The position numbers were made by a program, and so were the translations under genes. Positions 1 to 6,299 of a stretch of DNA of 6,299 bases are shown piece by piece. How positions within the stretch are numbered: the stretch's first letter is position 1; each line of letters begins with the position of its first letter. Source of the stretch: DSM-111022 sp043424535. GTDB taxonomy: Bacteria; Bacillota; Bacilli; Lactobacillales; Aerococcaceae. The stretch spans positions 1-6,299 of the forward strand of contig JBHWOV010000014.1 of assembly GCA_043424535.1 (NCBI GenBank), given 5' to 3'. The notes beneath the pieces were generated by a model, which made no database searches, was not told the origin of the DNA, and saw nothing but the letters and a program-made list of their open reading frames with translations.

Positions 1-51
1 GTGTCTTGCATTTTTCACAAATACTTCTTCATATAATTGATCAACAATCAA
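1..51 (-). CDS. Start of a further operon gene, cut by the window edge (17 codons)
   Basis: After the stop of the DUF6339-like gene a new frame opens with TTG at 51-49 and runs without a stop to the edge, reading (M)IVDQLYEEVFVKNARH. AAGGGG (66-61) stands nine bases upstream, a good distance, and an in-frame TAA at 75-73 rules out a long upstream extension. The amphipathic, acidic start looks like real coding sequence. The product cannot be identified from 17 residues. In related Mza/MORC loci an AIPR-type protein or nuclease gene often follows, and an acidic helical start would be compatible, but this is a guess. Confidence 0.55.
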   Translation of the reverse strand, partial: MIVDQLYEEVFVKNARH

Positions 52-56
52 ATTAA

Positions 57-740
57 TTAACCCCTTGTAAGTTTAAATAAATCTTCTACATAACCAACAA
101 TACCATCTTGATAAAATTCCGGAATCAGGACGACCTCTCTAGCAGTATTCAGCTTCATTATCCGACGAAACAAGTCATTATTATGACCTTTATCACCATA
201 CTGTTTCATAATCTCTCTATATAAATCAACATGATAACCAAGGCCAGGTCTTTCAACTAAATTTAAGATTGTATCCGTACTATTATTTTTCAATATATTA
301 TAGGTGCTTTCTTCATCACCAGCCCAAGATAAATGGATATACCAAAAAATACGTTTCAACCATATCCGACGCGAATTTTTATAGAAATAATCTGCTTTTA
401 AATCGTGTCGAGAATGGACAATATCAGGAATGACTTTAATTGAGATAAAACGCCAAATATCATCTTTTGAAGCAAAACGATTTGTAAAGTTTTCATCTTC
501 TTGAAAGATTTTATATATTTTTAATCCATAAGCAAGGTCAAATTGATAGTCTAATTTATCAGCTTTATCGAATTCATATTTTTCAAATACTTCATCTCTT
601 GCTTCAATAAGCTTAGTTCTTAAAACTTGAAATTCTGGAGATGGATCAATAGGTATAACGCTTCGAGATGTGACTTCTAAAAGATTAAAATCATTTTCTG
701 CACTAGTGTAACTATACTCAAGATTATTCCAATTTATCAT
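57..740 (-). CDS. DUF6339-like operon protein (227 aa)
   Basis: This small soluble protein of unknown function resembles, from memory only, the DUF6339 family seen in bacterial defence loci. The supporting pattern is DDIWRFIS (93-100), RRIWLKRIFWYIHL (124-137), YNILKNNSTDTILNLVERPGLGY (starting 147, with the conserved-looking E163-R164) and LNTAREVV near the C-terminus (197-204). Predicted structure is almost all helical, with charged helices at about 38-60 and 90-140. There is no signal peptide, no transmembrane segment and no nuclease motif. The ATG at 740 shares an ATGA overlap with the stop of the 315-aa gene, and AGGTGA lies six bases upstream, so the two are translationally coupled and probably made in similar amounts. 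It is likely an accessory subunit of the Z1/GHKL system. The gene is certain; the family name is tentative. Confidence 0.88.
   Translation of the reverse strand: MINWNNLEYSYTSAENDFNLLEVTSRSVIPIDPSPEFQVLRTKLIEARDEVFEKYEFDKADKLDYQFDLAYGLKIYKIFQEDENFTNRFASKDDIWRFISIKVIPDIVHSRHDLKADYFYKNSRRIWLKRIFWYIHLSWAGDEESTYNILKNNSTDTILNLVERPGLGYHVDLYREIMKQYGDKGHNNDLFRRIMKLNTAREVVLIPEFYQDGIVGYVEDLFKLTRG
61..66 (-). promoter_or_regulatory. Ribosome binding site for the TTG-started gene at the left edge
   Basis: The coding strand reads AAGGGG inside the last codons of the 227-aa gene, nine bases before the TTG at 51. It is the main reason for calling a TTG start there. Confidence 0.5.
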
Positions 741-1684
741 TCTATCTCACCTGTTGTCATTGTTTTTTGCAAATTCTTATTAATACTATTAGTGATTGAG
801 TAAATGGTTGAAGTATCAATATCATAGGTAGTAACCCAATAATGAACCATTTGCAGAATACTATTATCAGTAGCTTGTGCCGCTTCTTCGATTGAGAAGT
901 TTTCAATTAATATGACTTGTTGGATAATTAAAGATATAAATTGAGCAATAATGTCATCCATCAATTTAGCACTAGCACGCGTCTTTCCATTTTTTACTTG
1001 TTCAAATAATGGATGGCTAGTGTTCATAGCTAAACGAACATTGGATGCTTCAAAAATATCTTCATCAGCTGCTACCCAGTCTTTCTCAAATTTCCATAGC
1101 GCTCCTTTAGGTTCTTGATACTCTGTAATAGGAAAGTTCGAGCCATCACCATCAACTAAAAAAGAAAAATTAAAAATAGAATCCTTATTCACAATCATTC
1201 CAACTTGATTCGCTTGCCAAGGGAGTACTTCATTTAATTCAGAAAGATAAAAAAAGATTTCTAAATTAAAATTTCCTTTTAACTTACCTTTTGATAAATT
1301 TAAATCGATAACAACTTGAATATTATCTTGATCAGATTTAATTATTTGATGTGTTTTTATCTCCTGAAAATTAGACTGCTTTGAATATATTTTCGATGCA
1401 ATTCCTAACTTATTTTTTGAACTCGTCACTCCCGATGAGCCAAATAATACTGATGGTTTTTTGATAGTAAAAGACACTGTCAACATCAAATCATCAAGAT
1501 TAGGATTCCATTCTGAATCAAATTCATTTAGATAAAAAGATTCGGAATGTGTCAAATTATTACTAAGCACTATATTATCTGGTCTACTCGCATATGAAAA
1601 AAATATTTGTGAATTAGATAATCTAATTTCTTCTAATAAAGAGTTATCTATTTGTTTATAAAGTGAAATAACATTATTTGCCAT
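737..1684 (-). CDS. Unrecognised operon protein (315 aa), beta-rich N-terminus and helical C-terminus
   Basis: I do not recognise this family. The ATG at 1684 is preferred over a TTG at 1705 because AAAGAGG lies eight bases upstream of the ATG; the TTG would add seven residues (MWKEATL) lacking such a site. The ATG start overlaps the ATPase gene by 11 bases. Residues about 25-190 are mostly alternating strand-like segments. The middle carries LPWQANQVGMIV (154-165) and a glycine/aspartate turn VDGDGSNFPI (177-186), then aromatic-rich ALWKFEKDWVAADED (195-209) and NTSHPLFEQV (221-230). Residues about 238-285 form a hydrophobic helical stretch (LMDDIIAQFISLIIQQVILI) that is too polar for a clear membrane helix and suits subunit packing. 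No PD-(D/E)XK, HNH, PLD or methyltransferase motif is visible. The position between the GHKL ATPase and the DUF6339-like gene suggests a structural or target-recognition subunit of the same complex; this is inference only. Confidence 0.88.
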   Translation of the reverse strand: MANNVISLYKQIDNSLLEEIRLSNSQIFFSYASRPDNIVLSNNLTHSESFYLNEFDSEWNPNLDDLMLTVSFTIKKPSVLFGSSGVTSSKNKLGIASKIYSKQSNFQEIKTHQIIKSDQDNIQVVIDLNLSKGKLKGNFNLEIFFYLSELNEVLPWQANQVGMIVNKDSIFNFSFLVDGDGSNFPITEYQEPKGALWKFEKDWVAADEDIFEASNVRLAMNTSHPLFEQVKNGKTRASAKLMDDIIAQFISLIIQQVILIENFSIEEAAQATDNSILQMVHYWVTTYDIDTSTIYSITNSINKNLQKTMTTGEIE

Positions 1685-3665
1685 TAGCGTCGCCTCTTTC
1701 CACAATTGGTTGAGAGCTAATCATTAAAATCGGACTATATTCATTTGAGTTTACATGAAGTTTTAATTCGCCTTCTAACTCAATCGTATTAAGTGAATTA
1801 TTTTCAATCAATACCATATCCAAATTATAATCGTAAAGTATATTTCCAGTTAATTCAATTCCTTGAATCGTCAGCGGAAAATCAAGTGAATCGCCGATTG
1901 TTCGTTGCCACTCATCATATGAAATTTGTCTGTCTGAACTTTGCACTCGTAGACTTAAAGTTGATTTTGTTGATGCTGGAAGTGAAAATACTATATCAAG
2001 CGTTATTGTATTTTTATCAATTAAGTTAGTATTTAAAATTGAAAAACTTGCTCTACCACGATGCTTTTTGTTTTTATTTTTATTAACAGATTTATCTCTT
2101 GGTCTAATCCCTCTATTTCCCTGTCTAAAGGGGATCAGCATAGCACCATATTTTCTAGATAGTCTAGATGTTTCGTCACCTTGTTTAGTGTTTTCTTCTT
2201 CAGCAAATGCATCTTGAACTAATTTTGCAGTGGCTTTTTTCGTTCGACTAATAATATTAATCCCATCACTATCTTCCCATAAAGCATGGTCAGCTGTTTC
2301 AATAGCTCTTAAATAAGACTCCATTGTGTCGAATCCTTGTTTTCGTAACTTATCATGTAAATCAACTTGTGAAACGGGAACATAAAATCCTAAAACAAGC
2401 TTATTTTCTTCCTGAATATTCCCCTTTGGCATCCAATCATCATCAATCGCGTAGCGCACAACCATACCTGGTTGACGGGAATAAGCCATAATTTTACTAT
2501 TAAATTTATCTCCAATAGTTGGATCCTCTGCTCCAATTAATGCTAATGCATTTTCTTGATTATAAGGCGGAAGCATTTTTAATTGTTCTTTATTCACTTG
2601 ACAATATGTTACTCTACCTGCTAAATCATTTGATTTTTTGGTAATCATTCTTGGGAATCTAACTTCAGAAATTTGTATTTTATAAAGATTTTTCTCAGGT
2701 AGCTCTCCTGTTAATGCACTATCATAAAGAGCTCTAAACACATTGAATACTTCTTCAGTATTCACCCCTGGGATAATGCCTTCACCGTTAACACGAGCCA
2801 TTAAATGAGCTTGACCAATCGTTTTTAAATACTTACCATTCATAATTCGTGGCATATACCATCTTTGAATAGCTAATCTTAATTGAGCATCAATATCTTC
2901 ATCCCAATAATAGCTTACTTCATAAGCAGACTTTTTCTTATAACTATCATTTAAATATGGGATGATAATCATCGTTCCTGTTTCATCGTCTTTATATTGT
3001 TCTAATCCAAAAATACTTAAAAACTTTTTGATATATTCAGGATCAGTAATAGGTAGAATATGTTCACTTCCCTTATATTTCCCCCACCAAGCGATACCAC
3101 GATCATTCTTTTTTAAAATTCTTTTTTTATCCTTGGGATTCTCTATTATAGAAACAATTAATCTTTCCTCATAGCTAGAAGCTTTTTTTATTCGAGTGTA
3201 GTAAACAACAATACCATTTCCAATCCGAAAGAAACTTGTTTTACCAAGTCCCCAGCTACCGCCAGCTCCTTCTTGCTCTTGATTTTTTCCAAGACCAAAA
3301 ATAAGTTTATGAAAATTACTCTTTTTTATTTCGTCCATCGTTTTAGCGACATATGACCCCGTTAAACCACTCGTATTCTTATCACTAAATGCTAAAAACT
3401 CCTCTTCTTTTTTATATTGACTCAATAAAGACATTTGTGCTTCATCTAATTGAGAAGCTAATTCTCTATTTAAAAATTTACCATGGTAAAAATCAAATTC
3501 TACAAAATCCTCATCTTTAAGAGCAGCATCTAAACTATTTTGGATTGATTCTCTCACAATTAAATCAATAATGGGAATTTTAACATTTTGAAGCGACTTT
3601 AATATTGAATCGCCATCTTGAGACATACTTTGTGGATCATTTACCGCATGCTTAATTTTCAACAT
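1674..3665 (-). CDS. GHKL (MORC/MutL-type) ATPase of a restriction-like defence system
   Basis: This cytoplasmic ATPase belongs to the GHKL superfamily (gyrase/Hsp90/histidine kinase/MutL). It has the MORC-like form found next to Z1 proteins, where ATP-dependent dimer closure is thought to clamp or remodel DNA. Visible motifs are the N-box LIVRESIQNSLDA (35-47, with E39 and N43), the Asp box FSDKNTSGLTG (93-103, with D95 binding adenine), the glycine-rich lid GAGGSWGLGKTSFF (133-146) and GT followed by a hydrophobic strand (230-235). A transducer-like region follows (about 255-345), then YSRQPGMVVRYA (395-406), a helical part (about 430-490), a Lys/Arg/Asn-rich linker (about 518-538) that could touch nucleic acid, and a beta-rich C-terminus (about 540-650). 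The ATG at 3665 has GGAAG six bases upstream and overlaps the previous frame by 14 bases. The gene is intact, with no frameshift. The fold is confident; the exact biochemical role is inferred. Confidence 0.9.
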   Translation of the reverse strand: MLKIKHAVNDPQSMSQDGDSILKSLQNVKIPIIDLIVRESIQNSLDAALKDEDFVEFDFYHGKFLNRELASQLDEAQMSLLSQYKKEEEFLAFSDKNTSGLTGSYVAKTMDEIKKSNFHKLIFGLGKNQEQEGAGGSWGLGKTSFFRIGNGIVVYYTRIKKASSYEERLIVSIIENPKDKKRILKKNDRGIAWWGKYKGSEHILPITDPEYIKKFLSIFGLEQYKDDETGTMIIIPYLNDSYKKKSAYEVSYYWDEDIDAQLRLAIQRWYMPRIMNGKYLKTIGQAHLMARVNGEGIIPGVNTEEVFNVFRALYDSALTGELPEKNLYKIQISEVRFPRMITKKSNDLAGRVTYCQVNKEQLKMLPPYNQENALALIGAEDPTIGDKFNSKIMAYSRQPGMVVRYAIDDDWMPKGNIQEENKLVLGFYVPVSQVDLHDKLRKQGFDTMESYLRAIETADHALWEDSDGINIISRTKKATAKLVQDAFAEEENTKQGDETSRLSRKYGAMLIPFRQGNRGIRPRDKSVNKNKNKKHRGRASFSILNTNLIDKNTITLDIVFSLPASTKSTLSLRVQSSDRQISYDEWQRTIGDSLDFPLTIQGIELTGNILYDYNLDMVLIENNSLNTIELEGELKLHVNSNEYSPILMISSQPIVERGDANGK
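1693..1699 (-). promoter_or_regulatory. Ribosome binding site that decides the 1684 start
   Basis: The coding strand reads AAAGAGG, ending eight bases before the ATG at 1684. It lies inside the last codons of the GHKL ATPase gene. The competing TTG at 1705 has no comparable site, so the 315-aa form is favoured over the 322-aa form. Confidence 0.65.
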
Positions 3666-4179
3666 CTTTTACTTCCTTTGCTAATAACTCGTCATAATTA
3701 TCTTCACTGATTCCAATTTTTGGTGGCACTAATTGAATCCTATCAACGGCAGTATTAGATCTAGAAAAACCTGGCATTTGAATATAAATTCCAATAGGAT
3801 CTACAGGAAAATTCAGTGGTTCACGTCTTGTTCCTTTTTGTGGTTGACTATCTTTATCAATTCGATAGATAACTAAAAGTGGAGTTCGATCTAAATTGGC
3901 TTCTTTTCTTGTCGCGTATACATTAGATAGTTCATTACTGTTTAATTTTAATCCCGTATCAATAACTTGATCCCCAACAGAACGTAAGACACCAATATTC
4001 GCAACATTTTCAGTACTACGTTCAGGCTTTAGACTACGTGCTATAGGCTTTGGATGATATCCTTGTATTTCCCAGTTAGAATCATCATCTACTGTTGCTT
4101 CTATATCATTTAAAGATGACAAAACAACATTCCAATTGGTAAATGGTTGATCTATATTTTTATTGTTTCTTCCACCCAA
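3652..4179 (-). CDS. Displaced C-terminal region of the Z1 protein (175-aa frame)
   Basis: This frame is best read as the C-terminal domain of the upstream Z1 ATPase, separated by a one-base frameshift, rather than an independent gene. The first in-frame start is a TTG at 4179 with no convincing ribosome binding site, and it overlaps the Z1 gene by 28 bases. Adding one A to the run at 4157-4161 gives a continuous reading ...EETIK-NIDQPFTNWNVV.... The content matches what I recall of Z1 C-termini: a W-x-V strand after a 'YI' helix (here NWNVVLSS, residues 15-22), IGVLRS (about 63-68), and RTPLLVIYRID (about 98-108) followed by DPIGIYIQMPG (about 127-137), which corresponds to the family pattern R-x-LL-x-(I/L)Y-x-(L/I)D ... 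GI-x-(F/I)-x-(F/M)P. There is no catalytic motif. If translated separately it could act as a split subunit. The homology is from memory, without an alignment. Confidence 0.75.
   Translation of the reverse strand: MGGRNNKNIDQPFTNWNVVLSSLNDIEATVDDDSNWEIQGYHPKPIARSLKPERSTENVANIGVLRSVGDQVIDTGLKLNSNELSNVYATRKEANLDRTPLLVIYRIDKDSQPQKGTRREPLNFPVDPIGIYIQMPGFSRSNTAVDRIQLVPPKIGISEDNYDELLAKEVKDVEN
3672..3679 (-). promoter_or_regulatory. Ribosome binding site of the GHKL ATPase gene
   Basis: The coding strand reads AAAGGAAG, ending six bases before the ATG at 3665. This supports that start and shows efficient initiation within the end of the Z1 C-terminal frame, consistent with translational coupling. 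Confidence 0.7.
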
Positions 4180-6278
4180 TCCAAAACTTTATCTAAATTC
4201 GACATTTTAATATCTTTTTCGTATACGATATATTTTTCTAAATAATTTCTAACAGTTTCATGGTCGATATCGCGCCAAATCATATGCGATTTATGTGGTC
4301 CTTCATCCAAATTTGTTAGACCATTTAAAAATTGTTTTGTTAAATCAAAATTATGTTGGAGCTTTTTAATATCTTTTTCAAAATAAATTGTTTGAGCCGT
4401 ATAACCTGAAAAATCATAAGATGCCGGAATCGCACTTTGCATCTTATTTTGGGATGTAATAGCTAAGAAACTACGGTTCGGAGAATTTTTTACAGTTATG
4501 GCATATTCATTGGGAGAAAATCCTCTTTCAGCATGTCCCTCGACTTCTTGTCTTAATTCATAATTAAGTTGAGTGATAAATTCAAATCTTTCATATGCTG
4601 GTTCATCTAGCCATATTCTCGGATAAATTTCATATCCTTTACGATAACCGAACCATCTACCCATTTGCATTAAAGTATCAGCTTGTTTCGTCGTTCTTAA
4701 AAAATATGTTGATACTAATCCTTCAATTGTTAATCCTCTCGAAAGCGTATTTCCTCCTACAACAATAAAAGCCGGAGCTAAATTCGGCATTTTATTTTTA
4801 TCAGGATATACCAGTCGCACTTGCTCGTTACCAGAACGTTGCGTCGAATTATCGATGCTCAAATGAATACCAGAATGATATTTCAATTCGCCAGTATCAG
4901 CAATTTGAATATGAGATAAGTAATCTTCTCCTTCTAATCTCATAATAGTTGATAAGTGGCTAAATACTTCTTCCCATGATGGATAATCAGGGACTTCCTC
5001 TATTGAAGAATAATTTGGCATTCCTTCAACAAAATGTTCCCTAGAAAAAAAGTTTTGGAAATCATTGTATTGGTGTTCAAATTTTTCAATATAATCATTA
5101 AAATGAGCATGTAATTCAAGAAGATAATCTTTTATTACTTCTGCAATATATTCATGTTCATTTTTCCTAAATGAAGTATGCACAAGCATAGAGATTGGTT
5201 TTCTAAAATTTTGACTACGCATAGCAGCAACACAAATTAAAAACCAATTTATTGATTCTTTTAAGCTTTTTGGAATTTCCAAATGCGTATCACCTTCTTG
5301 AATCGCAAGAATTCGCTCGCGATCAGTTTCACCAATACGCATCACAATATCAATATTGGGTTGTGCTTCTGGTTCTTGTAATTGAAATATTTGTTCAGGA
5401 CCAATATAATCACTATTTTCAGGCAACATTAGAATAAAGTTTTTAGGATAAAGTGATTTTTCACTAGCGTCATTTAATATATTGGCGTAAGGTGTAGCCG
5501 TATAAGCTACATAATTGACTGCTTCAACATGATCTAAATGAACGAGTTCAGTAATTAAATGATTTATTGCACTCATTTCTTCTTTTTCAATTTCTTTAGT
5601 ATTAATACTCGCTTGGTCAGCTTCATCATCAATAATGACAATTTTTAGTTGTTTGGCCTTTGCTTCGTCAGATTGTTTTATCCAATCCAGGAAGTTTTGT
5701 AATCTGCTCTTGTTTTTCAAAAGAACCGTATAATATTTTTCCTTACTTCCTCTAGATAAATCATATGTTGACATATGATGTTTATTTAAAGTTGAACTTA
5801 ATGCTGGATTTTCAATTTGATACCAAGAGTTTTGGTGACTTTTTGAATTTAGATCACGCGCCATTCTATTGACCGTTTGAATTCTTAATGAATCGATCAT
5901 TCCCGATAAAACAATAAAAAAATTAAAGCCATTGTCAGCCGCTAATGTCATTAACCCAATCATATTTGCCGTTTTTCCTGATTGAACATTTCCAATCGCA
6001 AGACCTTTGACTGGGCTATTGTCATGATCCATCGCAAAATGTTTCAAAATTTCAAACGCAGACGTTTCAATAGAATCAATTGTTGCTTGTGTCCATCCTT
6101 CTTTTTCCAATTTCTTTTTATATGTCATCCATGAAGACTGCGCATGACTTGGAACAATCGCATCATTTTCAACGCCATCATCAATTTTAAAAATTGTTTT
6201 TTCTTCTGTTAAATTTTCTAAATAATCTATAAGATCATGCCAAGTTTCTAAATCAAGAGACTCTAGAGGGGAACTCAT
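4152..6278 (-). CDS. Z1-domain SF2-like ATPase, N-terminal and core part (708 aa; frameshifted before its natural end)
   Basis: This is a nucleic-acid-dependent ATPase of the Z1 family, the motor of MORC/Mza-type and CglI/NgoAVII-type restriction systems. Visible motifs are Walker A GNVQSGKT (residues 96-103), Walker B IVIIDDEAD (213-221), YTATPYAN (259-266, motif III-like), GGNTLSRGLTIEG (508-520) and the Z1 signature DTLMQMGRWFGYRKGY (534-549), whose arginines resemble SF2 motif VI. All ATPase motifs are intact. The length is short for the family, which from memory is usually about 850-950 aa. The C-terminal part expected after residue 707 lies in the next frame (4179-3652); one extra A in the A-run at 4157-4161 would join them into about 875 aa. 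The ATG at 6278 has no good Shine-Dalgarno site, and its frame stays open for seven more codons to the window edge, so the true start may lie outside. Family assignment is confident; the role in defence is inferred from the neighbours. Confidence 0.93.
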   Translation of the reverse strand: MSSPLESLDLETWHDLIDYLENLTEEKTIFKIDDGVENDAIVPSHAQSSWMTYKKKLEKEGWTQATIDSIETSAFEILKHFAMDHDNSPVKGLAIGNVQSGKTANMIGLMTLAADNGFNFFIVLSGMIDSLRIQTVNRMARDLNSKSHQNSWYQIENPALSSTLNKHHMSTYDLSRGSKEKYYTVLLKNKSRLQNFLDWIKQSDEAKAKQLKIVIIDDEADQASINTKEIEKEEMSAINHLITELVHLDHVEAVNYVAYTATPYANILNDASEKSLYPKNFILMLPENSDYIGPEQIFQLQEPEAQPNIDIVMRIGETDRERILAIQEGDTHLEIPKSLKESINWFLICVAAMRSQNFRKPISMLVHTSFRKNEHEYIAEVIKDYLLELHAHFNDYIEKFEHQYNDFQNFFSREHFVEGMPNYSSIEEVPDYPSWEEVFSHLSTIMRLEGEDYLSHIQIADTGELKYHSGIHLSIDNSTQRSGNEQVRLVYPDKNKMPNLAPAFIVVGGNTLSRGLTIEGLVSTYFLRTTKQADTLMQMGRWFGYRKGYEIYPRIWLDEPAYERFEFITQLNYELRQEVEGHAERGFSPNEYAITVKNSPNRSFLAITSQNKMQSAIPASYDFSGYTAQTIYFEKDIKKLQHNFDLTKQFLNGLTNLDEGPHKSHMIWRDIDHETVRNYLEKYIVYEKDIKMSNLDKVLDWVEETIKI
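4157..4161 (-). other. Probable frameshift point: run of five A inside the Z1 gene
   Basis: On the coding strand the Z1 frame reads ACA ATA AAA ATA TAG and stops at 4154-4152. If the run had six A, it would read ACA ATA AAA AAT ATA GAT and continue into the 168 remaining codons of the downstream frame. A single tRNA-Lys on AAA could also slip back one base onto AAA, giving the same joined product, but the site is not a classical X-XXY-YYZ heptamer, and five A is short for transcriptional slippage. A one-base deletion, real or from sequencing, is the simplest explanation. Confidence 0.7.
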
Positions 6279-6299
6279 TCTTTTTATCAGATCTATTGC

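Noticed and set aside
37..60. Short palindromes TTGATCAA and TTAATTAA at the gene junction
   Set aside because: They are too short and lack the GC-rich stem and T-run of a terminator; the next gene appears to start here.
737..1684. Assignment of the 315-aa protein to DUF4420 PD-(D/E)XK by its place in the operon
   Set aside because: I see neither the expected D...(D/E)XK spacing nor the family's usual pattern, so position alone does not justify the name.
1793..2029. Plus-strand open frame of 78 codons
   Set aside because: It lies wholly opposite the intact GHKL ATPase gene, has no recognisable domain, and is best explained as a shadow frame.
2962..3174. Plus-strand open frame of 70 codons with a hydrophobic, membrane-like look
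   Set aside because: It lies opposite the ATPase core; antisense of AT-rich coding sequence readily gives Leu/Ile/Phe/Ser-rich frames.
3234..3267. P-loop-like GGSWGLGKTS in the 663-aa protein
   Set aside because: It resembles Walker A, but together with the upstream N-box and Asp box it is the glycine-rich lid of a GHKL ATPase, not a P-loop NTPase site.
5252..5437. Plus-strand open frame of 61 codons
   Set aside because: It lies opposite the conserved Z1 coding region and has no supporting motif.

Overview
The window is one tightly packed, single-direction (minus-strand) gene cluster. The base composition is AT-rich, the Shine-Dalgarno-like sites are GGAAG, AGAGG and AAGGGG, and TTG is probably used as a start codon. 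This points to a low-GC Gram-positive bacterium (Bacillota); genus and species cannot be read from it. No rRNA, tRNA, insertion sequence, CRISPR array, internal promoter or terminator is visible, and there is no intergenic gap longer than about ten bases.

In transcription order (right to left) the cluster holds: a Z1-domain superfamily-II-like ATPase (6278-4152, 708 aa); a 175-aa frame (4179-3652) that looks like the displaced C-terminal part of the same Z1 protein, cut off by a one-base frameshift at a run of five A (4157-4161); a GHKL/MORC-MutL-type ATPase (3665-1674, 663 aa); an unrecognised 315-aa protein (1684-737); a 227-aa DUF6339-like protein (740-57, family name given from memory and tentative); and the first 17 codons of another gene leaving the left edge (51-1). 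Neighbouring genes overlap by 28, 14, 11 and 4 bases, and the last gene starts 5 bases after the previous stop, so this is almost certainly one translationally coupled operon.

A Z1 ATPase beside a MORC/MutL-like GHKL ATPase is the hallmark of a known class of restriction-modification-like phage-defence loci: the MORC-linked R-M systems described by Iyer and colleagues, the related Mza (MutL, Z1, DUF, AIPR) defence system, and the Z1 'N' proteins of CglI/NgoAVII-type restriction. The likely job is ATP-driven recognition and restriction of foreign DNA. No methyltransferase and no recognisable nuclease motif lies in the window; such partners, if present, should lie just outside, upstream of 6299 or downstream of position 1. 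The two accessory proteins are the least described parts. The main oddity is the split Z1 gene, which could be an inactivating mutation, a sequence error in a homopolymer, or a slippage site.
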